Position numbers and translations under genes: made by a program. A DNA stretch of 64,000 nucleotides from Gymnogyps californianus (Eukaryota > Chordata > Aves > Accipitriformes > Cathartidae), in assembly GCF_018139145.2 (NCBI RefSeq), contig NC_059478.1, positions 6,758,001 through 6,822,000 of the forward strand. The letters are read 5' to 3'. Below the pieces are notes generated by a model that searched no databases, was not told where the DNA came from, and saw only the letters and a program-made list of their open reading frames with translations. Positions 31,401-45,075 of this stretch are shown here, piece by piece. The first letter of the stretch is position 1; each line of letters begins with the position of its first letter.

Positions 31401-34400
31401 CTGGACATGGGGAGTCCTAGAGAGGCATATTTTGGTTTCTAGGGCTCTTTGCCCCCAGAGCCATCACCCCAGTGCCAAGTACCACAAAGAGTCTCCACGC
31501 TGCGCTGGCTGTGCTTGCATGGACCAAGATGTACAACCAGACTCCCTATCTGCATCATCCACGATGGACACCCTCACGCCCAAATGCCATCCTCAGAGCA
31601 CACCCGTGCCCCAGGTCCTGAGCAGATCCATCAGGCACTGCCTTCTGATTGAACAGTCGAGATGCTTTGCCTTGCCCATTGCACCCTTCCCTGCTGGTAC
31701 CTGCTGACCAGCAACAGCTGCCATTCAGCTGATGGCACGGGGCTGGTGCTGCAGGGCCATGTGAGGACACAGCATGCTCAGTAGTCACATTGCTGCATGC
31801 ATCAAAGGAGGAATCCCAGACAAGGCAGCGAAAACCCCACTGAATCCTAAGAGACATGGAGCAAGGTGCTCTCCACTGCCATAAGCTGCCCTATGTGACA
31901 TTCTGCACTGGGGAGGAAAAGCTCCCTGGCTCTTTGCTAGCAGCAGCACAGCTTTGTGCCAATTCCAGTTCTGCTCTGGTCACTGTCACCTGCCTCTCCA
32001 ACCAGCTGCCCAGATCAGTTAAGTGACATTTCTGTCCCTACTGCACAAGGCATGTTTGGGCCTCACCTCTGCGGGACAGCCGGGTGTCTGCGTCCGTGTC
32101 CACAAAGAGCTTCATGCGGAAGAGATCCCGCACCTCCTGGCTGTAGAAGGCCAGGATGCCTTCAAAGAGCACCACGTCGGCAGGGTAGACGGTCACCGTC
32201 TCCTCTTTCCTAGCAGAGAGAAGGAGTCACAATATGCTGGTGGGGGGAAACAAGCCAAGAGAGGTGGGGGGAAACAGCGGTGCTCCTAGGCACTGGGAGC
32301 ATCCAACCCCAGGACATCACTGCTGCACCAGGGGGGTGACCAAGGAGAGGGCAGACCTACCCCACCGTGGTGAAGGGAATCCAAGGCATACGTATGCTTC
32401 CTAGAAGGACAAACGGCAGGGCAGGAAGCAGACTAGACCTTCTCCCCCCACCTTGGCCAGCTGCTGCTTGCAAGTGTTATTTGCCAAGCCGTAAAGCCCA
32501 GAAAGCCTATGCATGGGGCTTGACCCACGGGAACCTGCAAGGGCCAACTCTGCTCCCCTGGGAACCAGGCAGCGCTCCCCTGACACCACAGCGCTTTTGT
32601 GGGAAATGGAGCAGGGTCACACTATCCATGACCAACACATGCATGCAAAAACAAGCTGAACACATGCAAGGGAAGAGTTACAGGAGCAAGAACTGTCGTC
32701 CTCCTCCTTTCCTGGCAGTGCCAGGCTGTTTGAGCCTGGAATACTTGTTAAAGCTGCAAACACAGAGTTTATGGGGAGAGGAAGTGTGGATGGGGGAAGG
32801 AAAGGGGGGCCATAACCCCCCTCCACTGACGCCTGTATGTTGCTGGATGCCACTGCATGGCTGCGCAGCTTTCCAGACCCTCAGACTGTGCCTGTATCTG
32901 CCCTGGATCCTCTAACCAAGGGGTCTGGAGTAGTTAGGATTGAAACTTTCGGTTGGCACGTTAGGCGCCTAAGAGCGGAGGGGCAGGCGGTTTGGGCTGG
33001 CAGGGCTGCGTGCCGCGTCGCAGGGCGTTAGCAGAGGCACAGCAAGGCAGGAGTGGCTGTTAGACCTGGAGTGGGAGACAAAGTCATAGACAGGAATCTG
33101 GACCGTCTTCCCTTCTGTGATCTCTTTGAGGGTTTTCACGATCAGCTCATTGTCAAAGGCATCTGAGGAGAGAAGAAACGTTACCCGAGGCAGCTTTGCA
33201 ACCTCTCCCACCCACCAGACGCTGAGCTTAGCCTAGCCAGAGCCACTGGCACTCCACACTGGAGACAGACAGACACACAGACTTGGGAGGAAAGCCCTGT
33301 GCGTCCCCATGGGCTTAGCAAGGCCCAGCTCTCCCAGAGCCCCCGGGGCTTCACTGCTTTGCACCAGCCTGGGATCTGGCCTGCAGAGATCAATACCACC
33401 CTTGTACCGTGACGCTGACAGCCCAGGCTTGGGAAGGCATCTCCTCCAGGGCTACAGCCCTCGGAGAGACTGGAGCAGTGTTTCAGCCTCAAGTCGCCAG
33501 ACAGACAGGGCTCTGTTTGCTCGGTGCTCGCTGCCTCCGGCCATTGTCCTCGTGGGGACGAAGGGACAGCGGCTCTGGAATTTCCCCACCAAGCCCAGAG
33601 ATGGTTCAAAGAGCCCCTGTTGCAGCAACAGGGCACGGCCCCCTCGGTGGAGGAGTTTGCACAGCAGCTGCACAAGACTGTTCTCTCCTTGAAGGGGGGA
33701 CATGGAGCTCCTGGCTCCAGGGGGCTGTGACAGGCCAGATCTCCCTGGTCCCAACCCAGCTGCACCAGAAAGGTTTTCAAACTGGGGGATGTTTTTGCAG
33801 GGAGAAGAGGAGCGTCTTAAGGAGTTTGAGGGTTCACAACTTGCCCTTTCTCATCCCAAACACCCCACCCCAGAGGCAGTTTCTTTCGCAAGAGAGTCAG
33901 AGGTTGTACTGCAGGGGACACAGGTGGCCCCCAGCCACCCTGCCAGGGACGGACCTGGCTCCACAAGAGCTTAAGTAAGCCACCCACTCCTGCCCCACGC
34001 GGCGACAGAGTCCCAGTGTCCATGCAAGGCTCTTTGCTGGTGGAGCAGGGGGTCCCGCTCCAGCCCTCACCCCCCACTGTGTGGCAGAGTCCCGGTACTG
34101 TTCTCCATTCACCTGGGTGGTCAAAATTGAACTGGCCTTTGAGCGCTTTGGATTTCTGCTCTGAGGTGAGGACCCGGTAGAAGCTGTCTTGGCTCACAAT
34201 CACCACCTGCTTCTGGCGGTAGTCCACCTCGTTCTGGCCCAGCAGCTGGACGATCTTGGAGCATACTGAGGACTGGGAAAAGAACAGCAGAGGAGGCAAG
34301 TCAGCAGCAAGTGGTATCTGAGCTGCACAGCGAGGATGTCCCCAGGTAACAGCCATTCCTGGGGGCATGGGGCACTGCTTGCTGGACCTCCAGCCTAGAG

Positions 34401-37400
34401 TTCGTGGTCCCCTCAACGGCACAGCCCAAAGCCACTGATGGAAAAGTGCTCCAGAGGCATCACCGTGGGGCCCTTCAGTGTGAAAGCAGCAGCAAGCTTG
34501 CTGCCTGCCTCCCTCTCCTCCGTCCCTATGGCCTGCCCACAGCTCCTATTCTGGGCACAAATGGCAGCAGGAAACCAGCTGGCCGCTGCCTGGGTTCAGC
34601 TGCACCCCCAGGGCCCCCGCAGCCAGCTCCAGCCTGCCCAGCAGCTCCCCAGGGAGCAGAGTTGCGTGTGGCACCAGGGCTGTGCCTCCTCCCTGGGAGG
34701 CAGCCTCAGTGCCTTCGTTCCCCAGCTCTGGTCCAGCCCAGAAACCCCACCACAGCATGGGAAGGGAGGGAGAGAGTCCTCAGAGAAGGAGACCCACATT
34801 GTTTTCATACCCTAAACAAAGCCCAGGATGAAAAGACACTGGGAAGAGAGCCCTGGGACTTTACCAGAGATCTCTGCCTCAGCTGCCAGGGCTGGGAGGA
34901 GCAGCCGCGAGCATATCCTGGTGCCTCTTGGCACAGTGAGACTAAGGGCACTGCAGAGCCAGTGGCTGAAGAGCCACATGGCTCTGGCTGCACGTGCAAG
35001 ATCCCCACGAGCACTGCTGCCACAGGGATCAGCACCTCACACACCACATGGAGCGGGCTGGGTGCCGGTGGCCGGCATCAGCATCAACTCTGCTGGCACT
35101 GCAGCAGGCACCAGCTGCATGGCTGAGGGTCACGCTGGACCCCGTCATTGCGACGCGAATCAGAGCACAGCTTGGGGGACAAATCCCAAAGCCTGCTTCA
35201 GTCCCTTCTCCTTAGTCATAAGGAGAGTTCTTGGCCGCTGCGCAACACAGCAGTGTTAACTGCATCACTAACTGGCAGCCGGCACGCCTGCCCCGGCCAG
35301 CAAGAGCCAAGGTCAGGCCGGTGGGGGAGAGATCTGCTGCCTGCGGGAGCCCTGCGCATCAGCCCCACAGCATCCACTGTTCGGGGAGAAGTCGGTGCTC
35401 CTGGTGTCAAACTGAGCTGCTTCACCTCCTGCGAATCATGCTTGCTGCAGATGCCCAGCTGAGCCGCTCCTGGCCTCGGTTACCACAAATACTCTCCGCT
35501 GAGCGCTCTGCTTTGCAAAGAGAGGTTTGCTTGCCCCAGCCTGCCCCCCCCAGCCTGCCCGTAGCTCTTTCCATGCTCCCACCTCCCTGCTGGCTCAACC
35601 ACCTGCTCCATACCTGGCTGGCAACCTCCAGATGCAGAGCTGAAGACAGCGGTGGTGAGAGGGAACAGGGAGGGGAATGCATGCCTGGCAGAGGAGGTCA
35701 CCCCAGCAGGCAGAGGGCAAGGCTGTTTGCCTGAGAAGCTGGAAGATTTGACGGCATTCCTGTCCCCAGAGACTGTCTCTTCCCCTCCAGGCCAGGCTGA
35801 CCTGACTTGGCTGTGACCGCTGTGCTGTGAGTCAGCCCCAGCCTGGCTGGAGAGCCTCCGCACACAGCACTGCTGCAGAGAAAACTGGCTCGGGCTGTCC
35901 GACAGTAGTCCTTGCAGCCCTGAGCACAGGTTTGGTTTTTGGGTCAGGGATGGGGTCTCCCTGAGCATCCCACCTTCTTCTCCTGCCTCTCACGGCTGGC
36001 AAGTTGTGCTTCCCGAGCCACGTCAGCAGCCCTGCCCTGCAGCAAGCTCCTACCACCCAGAACAAAGCACTGCAAGTCAGTGCCAGTCACTCGCCCTTCA
36101 GCATGCGGAGACACAAAGCCAGAGCCCATTCTCCATTTCCTCTGTTTTCCCACTCCCCACATACTTCTCCAGCCTGCGTCAGCCCTATTGCTTATCCAGC
36201 TGTATCCCATAGGTTTCACAAAAACAGGGCGTGCACAGTGCCTCTCCTCCGCTTTTCCTCCCTGCTCTCTCCCCTGGATGCTGCTGCCTTCCCGTGCTGC
36301 CCATGCAGCAAGGAGACGCAGCGCAGCAGGGTTCAGCCTTGGCCACAGCTGCCGAGGACACCAAACTTCCCAGGCCCTTTGCAATTAGGAATAAACCACC
36401 TTTCAGCACAGCCACCCAGACAGATGCCCAGCCTGTAGATCAGCAGGCTCCATACGGATCTACACCAGAAACTGCTTTCCCCAGCCTGGGGGAGGGAGCA
36501 GGACTCCTTTACTTTGGATCAGTGAAAGCAACACACCATTTGCACTCACGCTCTCCCCTTGGACCTCAGCACATGGATAGACAATAAAATCATTTGAGGG
36601 CATCAGACAGTTCCTGCCAGTCTTTCTTCTGCCTTATGCACACTAATCTCTGGTCTACTGATCCTGGAAAGTGGAGAAAAGAAGTCTCTATCAGCTCTGA
36701 AAAATCACCCTCCTGTTCCACACCCCACAACTCGAGACACCTGATGGTGACAAAAAACCAAGGAGAAAGTAGCCCTCGGCAGCTGGAGACAGGAACACGT
36801 CCTCCCACCGGGGCCCAGGACAGGGATTGGAAGGTATCCTGACTGCATTTACCATCCAATGCTCTGGGGTGGCAAGTGCCTCTTGCAAAAGCATCCAGGC
36901 AGATGCTACAGACCCTTCCCTTTTCTCTGGTGGGCTTTGGAGAGCTATCAGAAGTGGTGGAGAAAGATGATCACAAGGACATCCTGCTCTCAGGACCGAG
37001 CTCAGGTTCAGCGTACCGCATTGCCCAGGTGGGCAGGGATGTCACCCCTGGGCTCTGGGAAGAGGCACACATGTCACCTTGGTCCCACAAAAGGCAGAAG
37101 GTGTGGGCCAGGGCACTGCTCGCACATTATACCTGCATAAGTGCAGCGGGACATAGGGACAGTGGGGGACATGGCATGTTCCTCCAACCCGAGGGTTGCA
37201 TTCAGCTTGCCTTAGTGGGGCAGCAAACCTTGGCGAGGTCTAAGTGAAGAAGTTTTTTCCTTTCCTCACGGTCATTTGTGATGGAAACAAGAATGGTTCA
37301 TGAGGAGCATTCCCTTATGCCAGTCTGAATACCTCCTACAGCTGGACAGGCAGTTTTTCCCCTTGGTCGATAAACACTCTAAGCAAAGGAGGAAGAAAAA

Positions 37401-40400
37401 CCAGAAACACAGAGGTTACAAATTCCCCTACACAGTGGGAACAGAAACTCCCAGCCTCAGGAAGCGTCCCTCCAAATGAATGACGCATGTCCCCTGCTTA
37501 AACCCCCTTCTCCCAAACCAGTACTACATACATACGTGTGACCGATGTTAATCAGAAGTGTGAAAAATACACTAATAACTGGAAATGATAGCCGTTAGGC
37601 TCTGGGGAGGCCTGCAGACGCCCAGAAAGACCAAGACCAAAGCATGACTGCGAAGTACCGTGCCAGGGTGCAACCAGCCTGGATGCACGGTAACCGAGGG
37701 GACACGTGGTGCTGACACATGCACTCAGCACCCACTTGAAGGGACAACCTGGGCTCAATTTCCTTCCTTTGCCAATTCCTAACTGCTTCTCCCAGGGGAG
37801 AAGACGACAATTGTTTCTTCTCTGAGAAGCCCGGGACTGCAGAGGCAAACGGAGGATGACCTGAGGAAGATGACATGATGCTATAGATGAATCCCAATAC
37901 AGAAACTCTGTGATTTCAGCCCCATCCCTAGCTCTGCCCTGCATGACACATCTCATCTGCAGGAAGATGAGAGGCATGACAGGGCTCCTTGCCTCTGCTC
38001 AGCCCCTTCCCCAGATCTACATTGTCCGTGCATACCTCGCCATGACCCAAAGTGAACACTGATGGTGATTCAGCCGCACAACAGGATGCTTTCTCAAGCA
38101 AAAGCCTTCCCTTCCTCCAGAACTTGTTTAAAACTAAATATAGACAGGACACAGCAGCCTCTAAGCCGCCATGGTTGCAAGCAGACCTTTCCCATGTTAG
38201 CCACATGAAACCGATGCAGGACTTTCCAAGCATGCAGGCAGGGAGCCCCAGCCTCTCTGCCATCGTTCATGACTTTCCACACGCTGCAGCAAGGGGAACT
38301 CAGCTCCAGGTTTGAGCAAACTGGCTGCGCCCCACTGAGCTGCACTCCCCCAGACTTTGCGCTTGAGCTGCTCCCTGGGAAAGCTGTGCAAACCAACCCA
38401 CACCACACAGACGGCGGAGAGGGAGGTATCTGCACATCACAGCACAAGAAGCGAGCTCAGAGATGTTATTCCTGAACAGAAGCAGCTGCAGCTCCCCTTG
38501 CAGGACTCCTCCTCTGAACCAAGCACACAAATAACTAGTGTTTAAGGAAGAAGTACAGCTTTATTCTGCTGGGAAGGGAAGACGCTGAGAGCACCTGGGG
38601 AAGAACTCCAGCATATTTTCCCAAAAGGAGAAAGATGGTACACAAGAGAAGAAACTCAACAGACGGGTGTTCGGAGCCCTACCCCTGACATTTATTTGAA
38701 AGATATTAATTAAATTACATATTTAATTCATATTCACTCATGGCCTATAGCCAGCTGCTCAGATATTCTCCAGGAGTTAACTAATTTCCCAGTATTATTA
38801 CGCAGATTATCCCACAATCCCTCTTGGGTAGCTCTGATCAGACCAGTGAATTCTGACTTCAGATGGGTATTAGAGAGAAAGCTGACAGACAGTGCTACAG
38901 TTAACCACCATGTGAAGGTACCAGGCAGGACACAGCTGATGCTTTCAGCCCCAGGTTTGCTGCGGCAGACAGGACACTACGGGTACTTCTGCCCCTGGCT
39001 GGTAAGGCCTTAAGCAGGAATCCATAAGCCTTGTGCATGTGGATATGCTAAAACCCGCTCGCTCAGCACAGTCCATCCATCCCCAGGGAGCCTTGCACTG
39101 CAGAGGGATTTCTACACCAAGCTGCTCACTAGGCTCCCAATATAGCAGCAGGGAGGACCTCCCATCCTCCCAAGGACTCTAGACTAGACACCTAGCAAAA
39201 GTGACTTATGCCCGATAAAGTGATTCCAGTCCTAAAGAAATACTGAAGCTGCCAGTCCCCTCGGGAGCAGGTAAAGGGAGAAGGGCTGTGCCAGAAGCAA
39301 GACCTACCAGGAGAGGCACGTGCTGCGCTCCAGCGTGGAAGGAAGAGGCGCACAGACTCCTGCCACCGCTGCAGGCTGCTCGCCCTGAGCCAAGATGCTG
39401 CTCACCACGAGGACAGTCCTCCCCAACATAGCAATGCCCTTGGCCCACAACAAATGCTACAGCCAGGAGCAAGGACAGACAGCAGCAGTCACATTCTACC
39501 TCCCACCAGGGAAAGAAGCCCAGAGGTTATCTCTAGGGTCACCACTGCCATAACCCCCTTCCTGTAGGATCTGGATGCGAGCAGGCTTGGCAGGGGCTGT
39601 TGATGGCTTTGCATCCACAGGAGCCTGGTTGGGGTGTCCTCATCACATGCTTGTGGATAAAACAGTCTCCAGTTCTGGGATCTGGCAGGATTTTCCCTAA
39701 GATCACATCAGGGACCACTGGGATTACTTGTTGCATTTCTCTGATGTCTCCTGTAGCATGGTTCCCTTTCCAGGCATCAGGGACCAAACTGAGTAAGAGC
39801 CCCCTGTGAAATGAGGAGCCGTGGTAATGCTGCCCTTCTCTCCAGCTTATCTCCTGCAGCACACTAATTATGGATTTTGGTCTCTTCTTGTAAGGTTATG
39901 TTAATTATAGAGTATTAGGAAGTGCTTGGTGGACTGGGGTGACAGAACAGATACCAAATTGGGAAGGGTCCCACAGCATCTATTAAATGTCTGCCTGCGA
40001 CTGCAGAGAGCTAGTTCATGACCCATGCAATCCTTTCCAGTCCTAATGGAGCACATCCGTATGGCAGCACTGGGACTGGAAACTTGCTATTCTCGTACCA
40101 AAAGCCTGGGCCTCCACCCAGAGCTTTCCCAGGCAGGTTCACCATTCCTGCCTTTCCCTTTGTGAGCCACAGGCCAACCAGTCCAGGACTGGGATAGCCA
40201 GGTTTCTGTTCACTCACCCTGGGACGCTGTGCATGTGATCAGCAGTCCTGGGCTGGAACATAAACAGGCACACACAAACACAGAGGATCTGAACACAGAT
40301 TACGCATGGGGATGAAAACAAACCCCCTAACACAATCCCTCCCAATCCACTGGTTTTAGATGCAGGATATTTTTCTCGAGCCCCTGCTGCAAACTCCATA

Positions 40401-43400
40401 GCCTAGAGCTGGCTGAGCCCACAGGACTACGGTAAGCAGGCTCCATAACGAACTTGCACATACTCAAATCAGTAACAGGAAAGGGCTGACCCATCAAAAC
40501 GTCCTGTGTATCAGTCTGATCAGGGGCTGGCACAGAGTAACATTCTACTAGAAAGTTTGGCGAGTCTCTAGTTAAACACTGGTGTCAATGTGTGCAAGTC
40601 AGACCTTGTGATTCAGGGCTCCTGCCAGCCACAGAACGAACAGCCACCAGGAAATGGTGCTGAACTGACACAGGACTGCTGCAATCCCTGCTAGTCCCCC
40701 TCCCATGGCTCCCCCCTGGGTCACTGCCAAGTCTCCCCTGGGCTTCTTTGCCTGGCATCCAGGTGGTGACATGGTGGCAGTGACCCCCAGGCTGCTGTGG
40801 TGGACCTCAGCCCTTGCTAGCACAGGGGCCTGAGCTCTGTCATGCAAGAAGCCCCACGTGAAGAGGGAACTGCCTCATGCAGAGATGCGCTGCAGCTGGG
40901 GCCACTGCTTCCCTGGGGACCAACACGCTGGCTGTCCCACCCTGGCTGGGTGATACCAGCCTTCTTCAGCCTCCTGGCTAGCTCGCTCTTCTAGGCAGCC
41001 AGCTCAGCCTCAGACAGCATTTCTGGTGTTTAAAGCAGAAGTGCCTAATGGATTAACAGTGAAGAGTACATCTGGCTGAACACACGCTACAGTTTTGGTG
41101 CTCTGCAGTCTGGCAACTCTCAGGCTGCCTGTTCAAACAGACATTTCCAACTTTATGTGCTAACTCAAGATCCAAATGATGCAGCCACTGGACCATGGTG
41201 GCACCCATATTCAGCCTTCATTAGTTTGAGGGCCAGGCAGCCAATGAAAGCGTTCAGCCCTTTATAAATCTGTCTTTTCTTACAACCTCCTGTTGGAAGG
41301 TAGCAATCAGCACCTCGCTTTGCGGCATGTGGGGACAAGCAATTAATGCTTCAGCCTGAGTTTGAAGAGCTCTCCCCGCCCCTGCAACCACCCCAGCACC
41401 AGATGCTTCCACTGCTGCTGGGAGCGAGCCACTCCAGCACTGCGAGCAGAGCTGCAAGGTCTCAGGAGCTAAGCTGAAGTGAGGACACGTGAAGAGCTTA
41501 ATGAGGTATCCCAACACTTTCCAGCTCATCTCAGTAGTCAGTTTGCTGAACTTTCCTCCAGCCTGCAGCCTGGCTGCCTGCCTTGCATGCTGCAGTCCTT
41601 GGTAGTCAGGAATCTCTTGTGGGAGGGAGGGAGAGGCTGTTAGCACAAAGACCATGGGTATAAGAAGGAAACAAGAACTTCAGCAGAGCACTTGAAAGCT
41701 TATAGGATGAAAGAAAATGCTACAACCAGCCTTGGGAATCCCTCTGAGGAAATGAGGCGGTTGCAGTCCTCTCTGGCTTTGGCACAGGAGAGGGTCTTAA
41801 TGCCATGTCATCTCCTCCACATCAGGAGACTGCAGCAAGCTTTGCCCGGGCTGCACAGTGCTTGGATTTCGGGGGACAGTGGGAGAAATGCTGCCTCCTG
41901 CAAGCTTTTGTGAAGAGCCTGCGCCAGCTGAGCCGACACAAAACAGCCACCATGCAGCTGGCACTGCCCTCGTAGAGGCTGCAGCATCACAGCCTGCCCA
42001 GGACCTCTGCAGCTCCCCAGTTTTGCTCCCAACACAGTCCAGATTTCTTTTAAGAGCCAAATACAGAGAGCGCTCAGGTTTCTACCTCCTATTTGAGTAC
42101 CAAAAGTTACTCAAGCCTCTTTTGCTCACTAGGGAACAGCAGTCAGCCTTTGAATTTGAGTTCTCACCAATCTGCCTTTAAGAAATACCAGCCAAACACT
42201 CTCCCCAGCTCTTCAGGGAAGGCTGGCTGCTTCAGATGCCAGCTTCCCCAGGGCACCATGCGACACAACAAGTTGTGGCAAGCTACAAACACTATCCCTT
42301 CCTTCCGCAGCCTGACTGTGCTGGTACATCGAGAGGGATGGGGGGGGACTGTGGAGCCTTTTTCCCCATCTTAGACTTGAAAACAGCAGTGGGAGGAGCT
42401 GGGGGGGCCCTTGGAAGGCAAATGCCCTCCGTTATCTTCGGGCTGGTGTGCTGCCAAAGGGGTGTGTTATGACAACAACCCTCAATTGGTGTGAAGGCGA
42501 GTTGGATGGATTTGCCGCTTTCCCAGTGGGAAAGGTGCCTGCTTCGCTTTCCCTCTAGAAGCATTTTGTTTTCACCCAGAGCCAGCACACCTGCATGGCA
42601 GCCCCTGGGCTGGATTTTAGCTGCAGGCAAGCCCTTAGCTGAGCAAACCACACCAGCCCCGCCACTGCTTTCCCAGAGCGTGCTGCGGCACTCAGCATCG
42701 CCTGGCACAGGGCACTGTCACTAGCCAGATCGGGGACAGCCCCACTGCACCCCTGCCTTGCAGCTGCATCAAATGTGAATTTGAGGGTCTGTGTGCACAA
42801 GCCCCAGGTCCTTTCTTCCTGTTGCTTTTCCTCGAGCAAGCTTTTTTTTGCCAGCACACTTCTTGCAGTCTTTTCCCACAAACTTTGTACTGATCTGCTG
42901 GATTCCCTTCAGCGGGCAGCACTGCACAGAGGTTTTTAGCAGCCAGCAATCACTGGAGGGGGGGGAAATCAAAGCTGAGAGACAGGAAAAGCCAGTTAGT
43001 ACATCTCCCTTGCTAGAAAGAACCATTTCCCTATTTTTTTTCCTAAGGCAGCCTGCTGCTACTAAGCATTTTCACTTTGAAGTTGAGAACAACTGTGGCG
43101 TATTGTACTGTAATCACTGCTTTTACCTTGTGGGCCAGAGACACAGTGTTCAGAGACATAACAGTTCAGCAGCGCCAGACACGATGTTATTGGGACAGCT
43201 ACAGAGAGGCAGACCCACGCATCAGAGAGCAGACAAACCCAGCGTGTTTGAGTCACCAGGAGCTGTAATGCAGGAACAATCCAGCTTTGGTTCCCAGTGG
43301 AGGAGATTGCATCCTCTCTCACCATCCCTCCCCTGTTATATCTGGATTTTTCCCCCTTGCAGTAGGAACAGCGATCCAAGAATCAATAGGGTACTTAGAG

Positions 43401-44844
43401 ACACATTCTTAAAACACTGTTATTATGGGCTGAGGTACAGCAGTTGGCTTATGCCATTCTTCAAGAGAAAAAGGGGCCCTCCTACAAACACAAATCAACC
43501 CAGAGATATAAGGCTCTGTCTTCCTCCTGTGACAGCCCACACTCAGTTTCCTTAGCAAGAAATATTTCGAAGGTATTGCTACTTCCAAATCTATTCATGC
43601 TCTCTGAAACGCCTCTTAAAAATGCAGGTAGAATGCCTGTGCTGCCCTGCATAGGAGGGCTGATTAGCTGTGGATCTGGTTTTACTGCTCTTAAAGAAGA
43701 AAAAAAAAAAAAAGTAATTTTCTTTTCATATTAGGCTAGAAAGCAACCTACCTCAAGTTAAACAAATAAAGAAAAACCCACTGTATGAAATAACTTAAAA
43801 AAGAAAAAGCCGTAACATTGCCGGAGTTGCCCTGCGCTGCAGTTTGGGTGTAGCAGCCCTCCAGACAAAACCCGCATTAACCCCGGCCGGAGCGGCTCTC
43901 CCCAGCGCGGCTGGCCCCGCAGCCCTCCGCCCCGCTCCTACCTGCCGCTGCCAAGGACCATCCCCTCCCGGGCGCAGCAAAGAGGTCGTTCTGCCGCTGT
44001 GAGTCAGCATTTACTGCAGAATTTCCACTCCTGCTACCCCAAAGTTGGCCAGAAAAGGGCACACACCCCCCCCCCCCCCCCATGCACGACCGACACCACG
44101 AAAAAAATTAAATAATTGCATCGCACCCAACGCGGGGCGAGCAGCCCTTGGGGACACTGCAAGTGAAAGGGTGACGGAGGGGAAGCGTTCATTAAAGCCA
44201 CGGGAGGGAGGATTTTGCAGGGTGGATGCCGCCTCCATCCCGGCCGGGCCGGGGCCGCCCACGCCCCGCGCAGCCCCCAGCCCTGCCCGCTGTCCTCCGG
44301 CAGCCCCCCCCCCCCCCAGCCTCCGGCGAGGCGGAGGGGAGCACGGTCCCAGCCGGTGGCGGGGGGGGAATAAAGCCTGCACCCCCCCGCCCCTCCACGT
44401 GTCCCCGGGGCTCCCGGCCGCCGAGCTCCCGCAGCCGCCGCCCGGGCAGAGGCCTCGGCGGCCCCGCTCTCTCCGCCGGCTCATCCTTCCCCGGGCCGCA
44501 GCGTGCACGGCCGGGGCGACGAGCCCGCCCGGCCCCGCCGCCGCCGCCGCCGCCGCCTCCTCCGGCCCGGCGGGGGGCCCCGGGGCAGCGCACGTGGCGG
44601 GGCGGCCGCTCGGACCCGCCGCGCTGCCATGTGGCCGCCGCGCCCGGCGGAGGGAGGCTGCGCCGCGGAGAAAGGCGCGGGGCTCCCCCCCCCAACCCTC
44701 ACCCCCACCGGAGCTCCCCCGGACCCCGCCGCGAAGCCCCCGCACCTTGCCGCTGGCCGTGCCGCCGCTGACCCCGATGAGGAAAGGCTCGCCGCCGCTG
44801 GGCTGCCCGTGCTCCTCCAGCCTCTGCTCGCTGTCCCCCGCCAT
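25325..44844 (-). CDS. UCK2: Uridine-cytidine kinase 2, complete, seven coding exons
   Basis: UCK2 phosphorylates uridine and cytidine to UMP and CMP in the cytosolic pyrimidine salvage pathway. Seven exons (99, 160, 97, 143, 98, 49 and 140 nt) join in frame to 786 nt, giving 261 residues, the same length as human UCK2. The start context gives MAGDSEQ. Residues 24-33 form the P-loop [16 protein letters not shown] near residue 60 holds the Asp62 equivalent, the catalytic base in human UCK2. The nucleoside-site segment VYDFVSHSR and the [13 protein letters not shown] lid region are present. The C-terminus ends ESSSRPH. Introns are GT-AG; intron 1 is about 10.5 kb. The start lies in a CpG island, with TMCO1 4.6 kb away in the opposite orientation. 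Confidence 0.97.
26032..26080 (-). CDS. UCK2: UCK2 coding exon 6 (49 nt)
   Basis: Short exon encoding [16 protein letters not shown] plus one base; acceptor CTCCCAG, donor AAG|GTGAGT. Confidence 0.95.
28135..28232 (-). CDS. UCK2: UCK2 coding exon 5
   Basis: Encodes [19 protein letters not shown] through EEFCLP; donor CCA|GTAAGT, phase 0. Confidence 0.96.
32067..32209 (-). CDS. UCK2: UCK2 coding exon 4
   Basis: Encodes [19 protein letters not shown] through DTRLSRR, phase 2 in and phase 1 out; donor GAG|GTGAGG. Confidence 0.96.
33066..33162 (-). CDS. UCK2: UCK2 coding exon 3
   Basis: Encodes [18 protein letters not shown] through VYDFVSHSR (split codon). The donor CAG|GTCTAA is weak after the GT, but the frame joins exactly to exon 4. 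Confidence 0.94.
34113..34272 (-). CDS. UCK2: UCK2 coding exon 2
   Basis: Starts [11 protein letters not shown] after TTCCCAG. Contains SQDSFY and ends in KGQFNFDHP plus one base; donor CAG|GTGAAT. Confidence 0.96.
34273..44745 (-). other. UCK2: UCK2 intron 1
   Basis: About 10.5 kb with no supported gene. It contains an AT-rich block near 38690-38750, an A14 run at 43700-43713 and a C16 run at 44066-44081, and grades into the CpG island from about 43.85 kb. Confidence 0.75.
44746..44844 (-). CDS. UCK2: UCK2 coding exon 1
   Basis: 33 codons ending with the P-loop lysine; donor AAG|GTGCGG, phase 0. Confidence 0.95.
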
Positions 44845-45045
44845 CCTCCCCTGCTAGCAGCAGCAGCAGCGCCACCGCCTCGCCTCCTCCGCCTTCGCTC
44901 TCCGTGCGGGGCTGGATTTATCTGATGAGTCAAGGGCCTTCCTCCCCGCCTGGTTCACATCCCCGGCGCTGCGGCTCCCTGCCAGGTGCCTGCCGCAGCT
45001 GCACATGCTCCGGCCCAGCCTGCCGGCGGGCTGCGCGACGCGGCG

Positions 45046-45075
45046 CGGCACGGCACGGCACGGCACGGCACGGCA
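45046..45075. repeat. (CGGCA)6 pentanucleotide microsatellite
   Basis: Six perfect CGGCA units followed by CGGCGG, about 200 bp upstream of the UCK2 start codon inside the CpG island. Confidence 0.95.

Larger units (their letters stand above)
25465..34112 (-). other. UCK2: UCK2 introns 2-6
   Basis: Introns at 25465-26031, 26081-28134, 28233-32066, 32210-33065 and 33163-34112. I see no additional gene, RNA gene or clear repeat in them. Open frames here are not conserved with anything I recognise. Confidence 0.75.

Noticed and set aside
44011..44933. Long overlapping open frames on both strands in the UCK2 CpG island
   Set aside because: Explained by extreme G+C content with few stop codons; only the 33-codon UCK2 exon 1 is supported.
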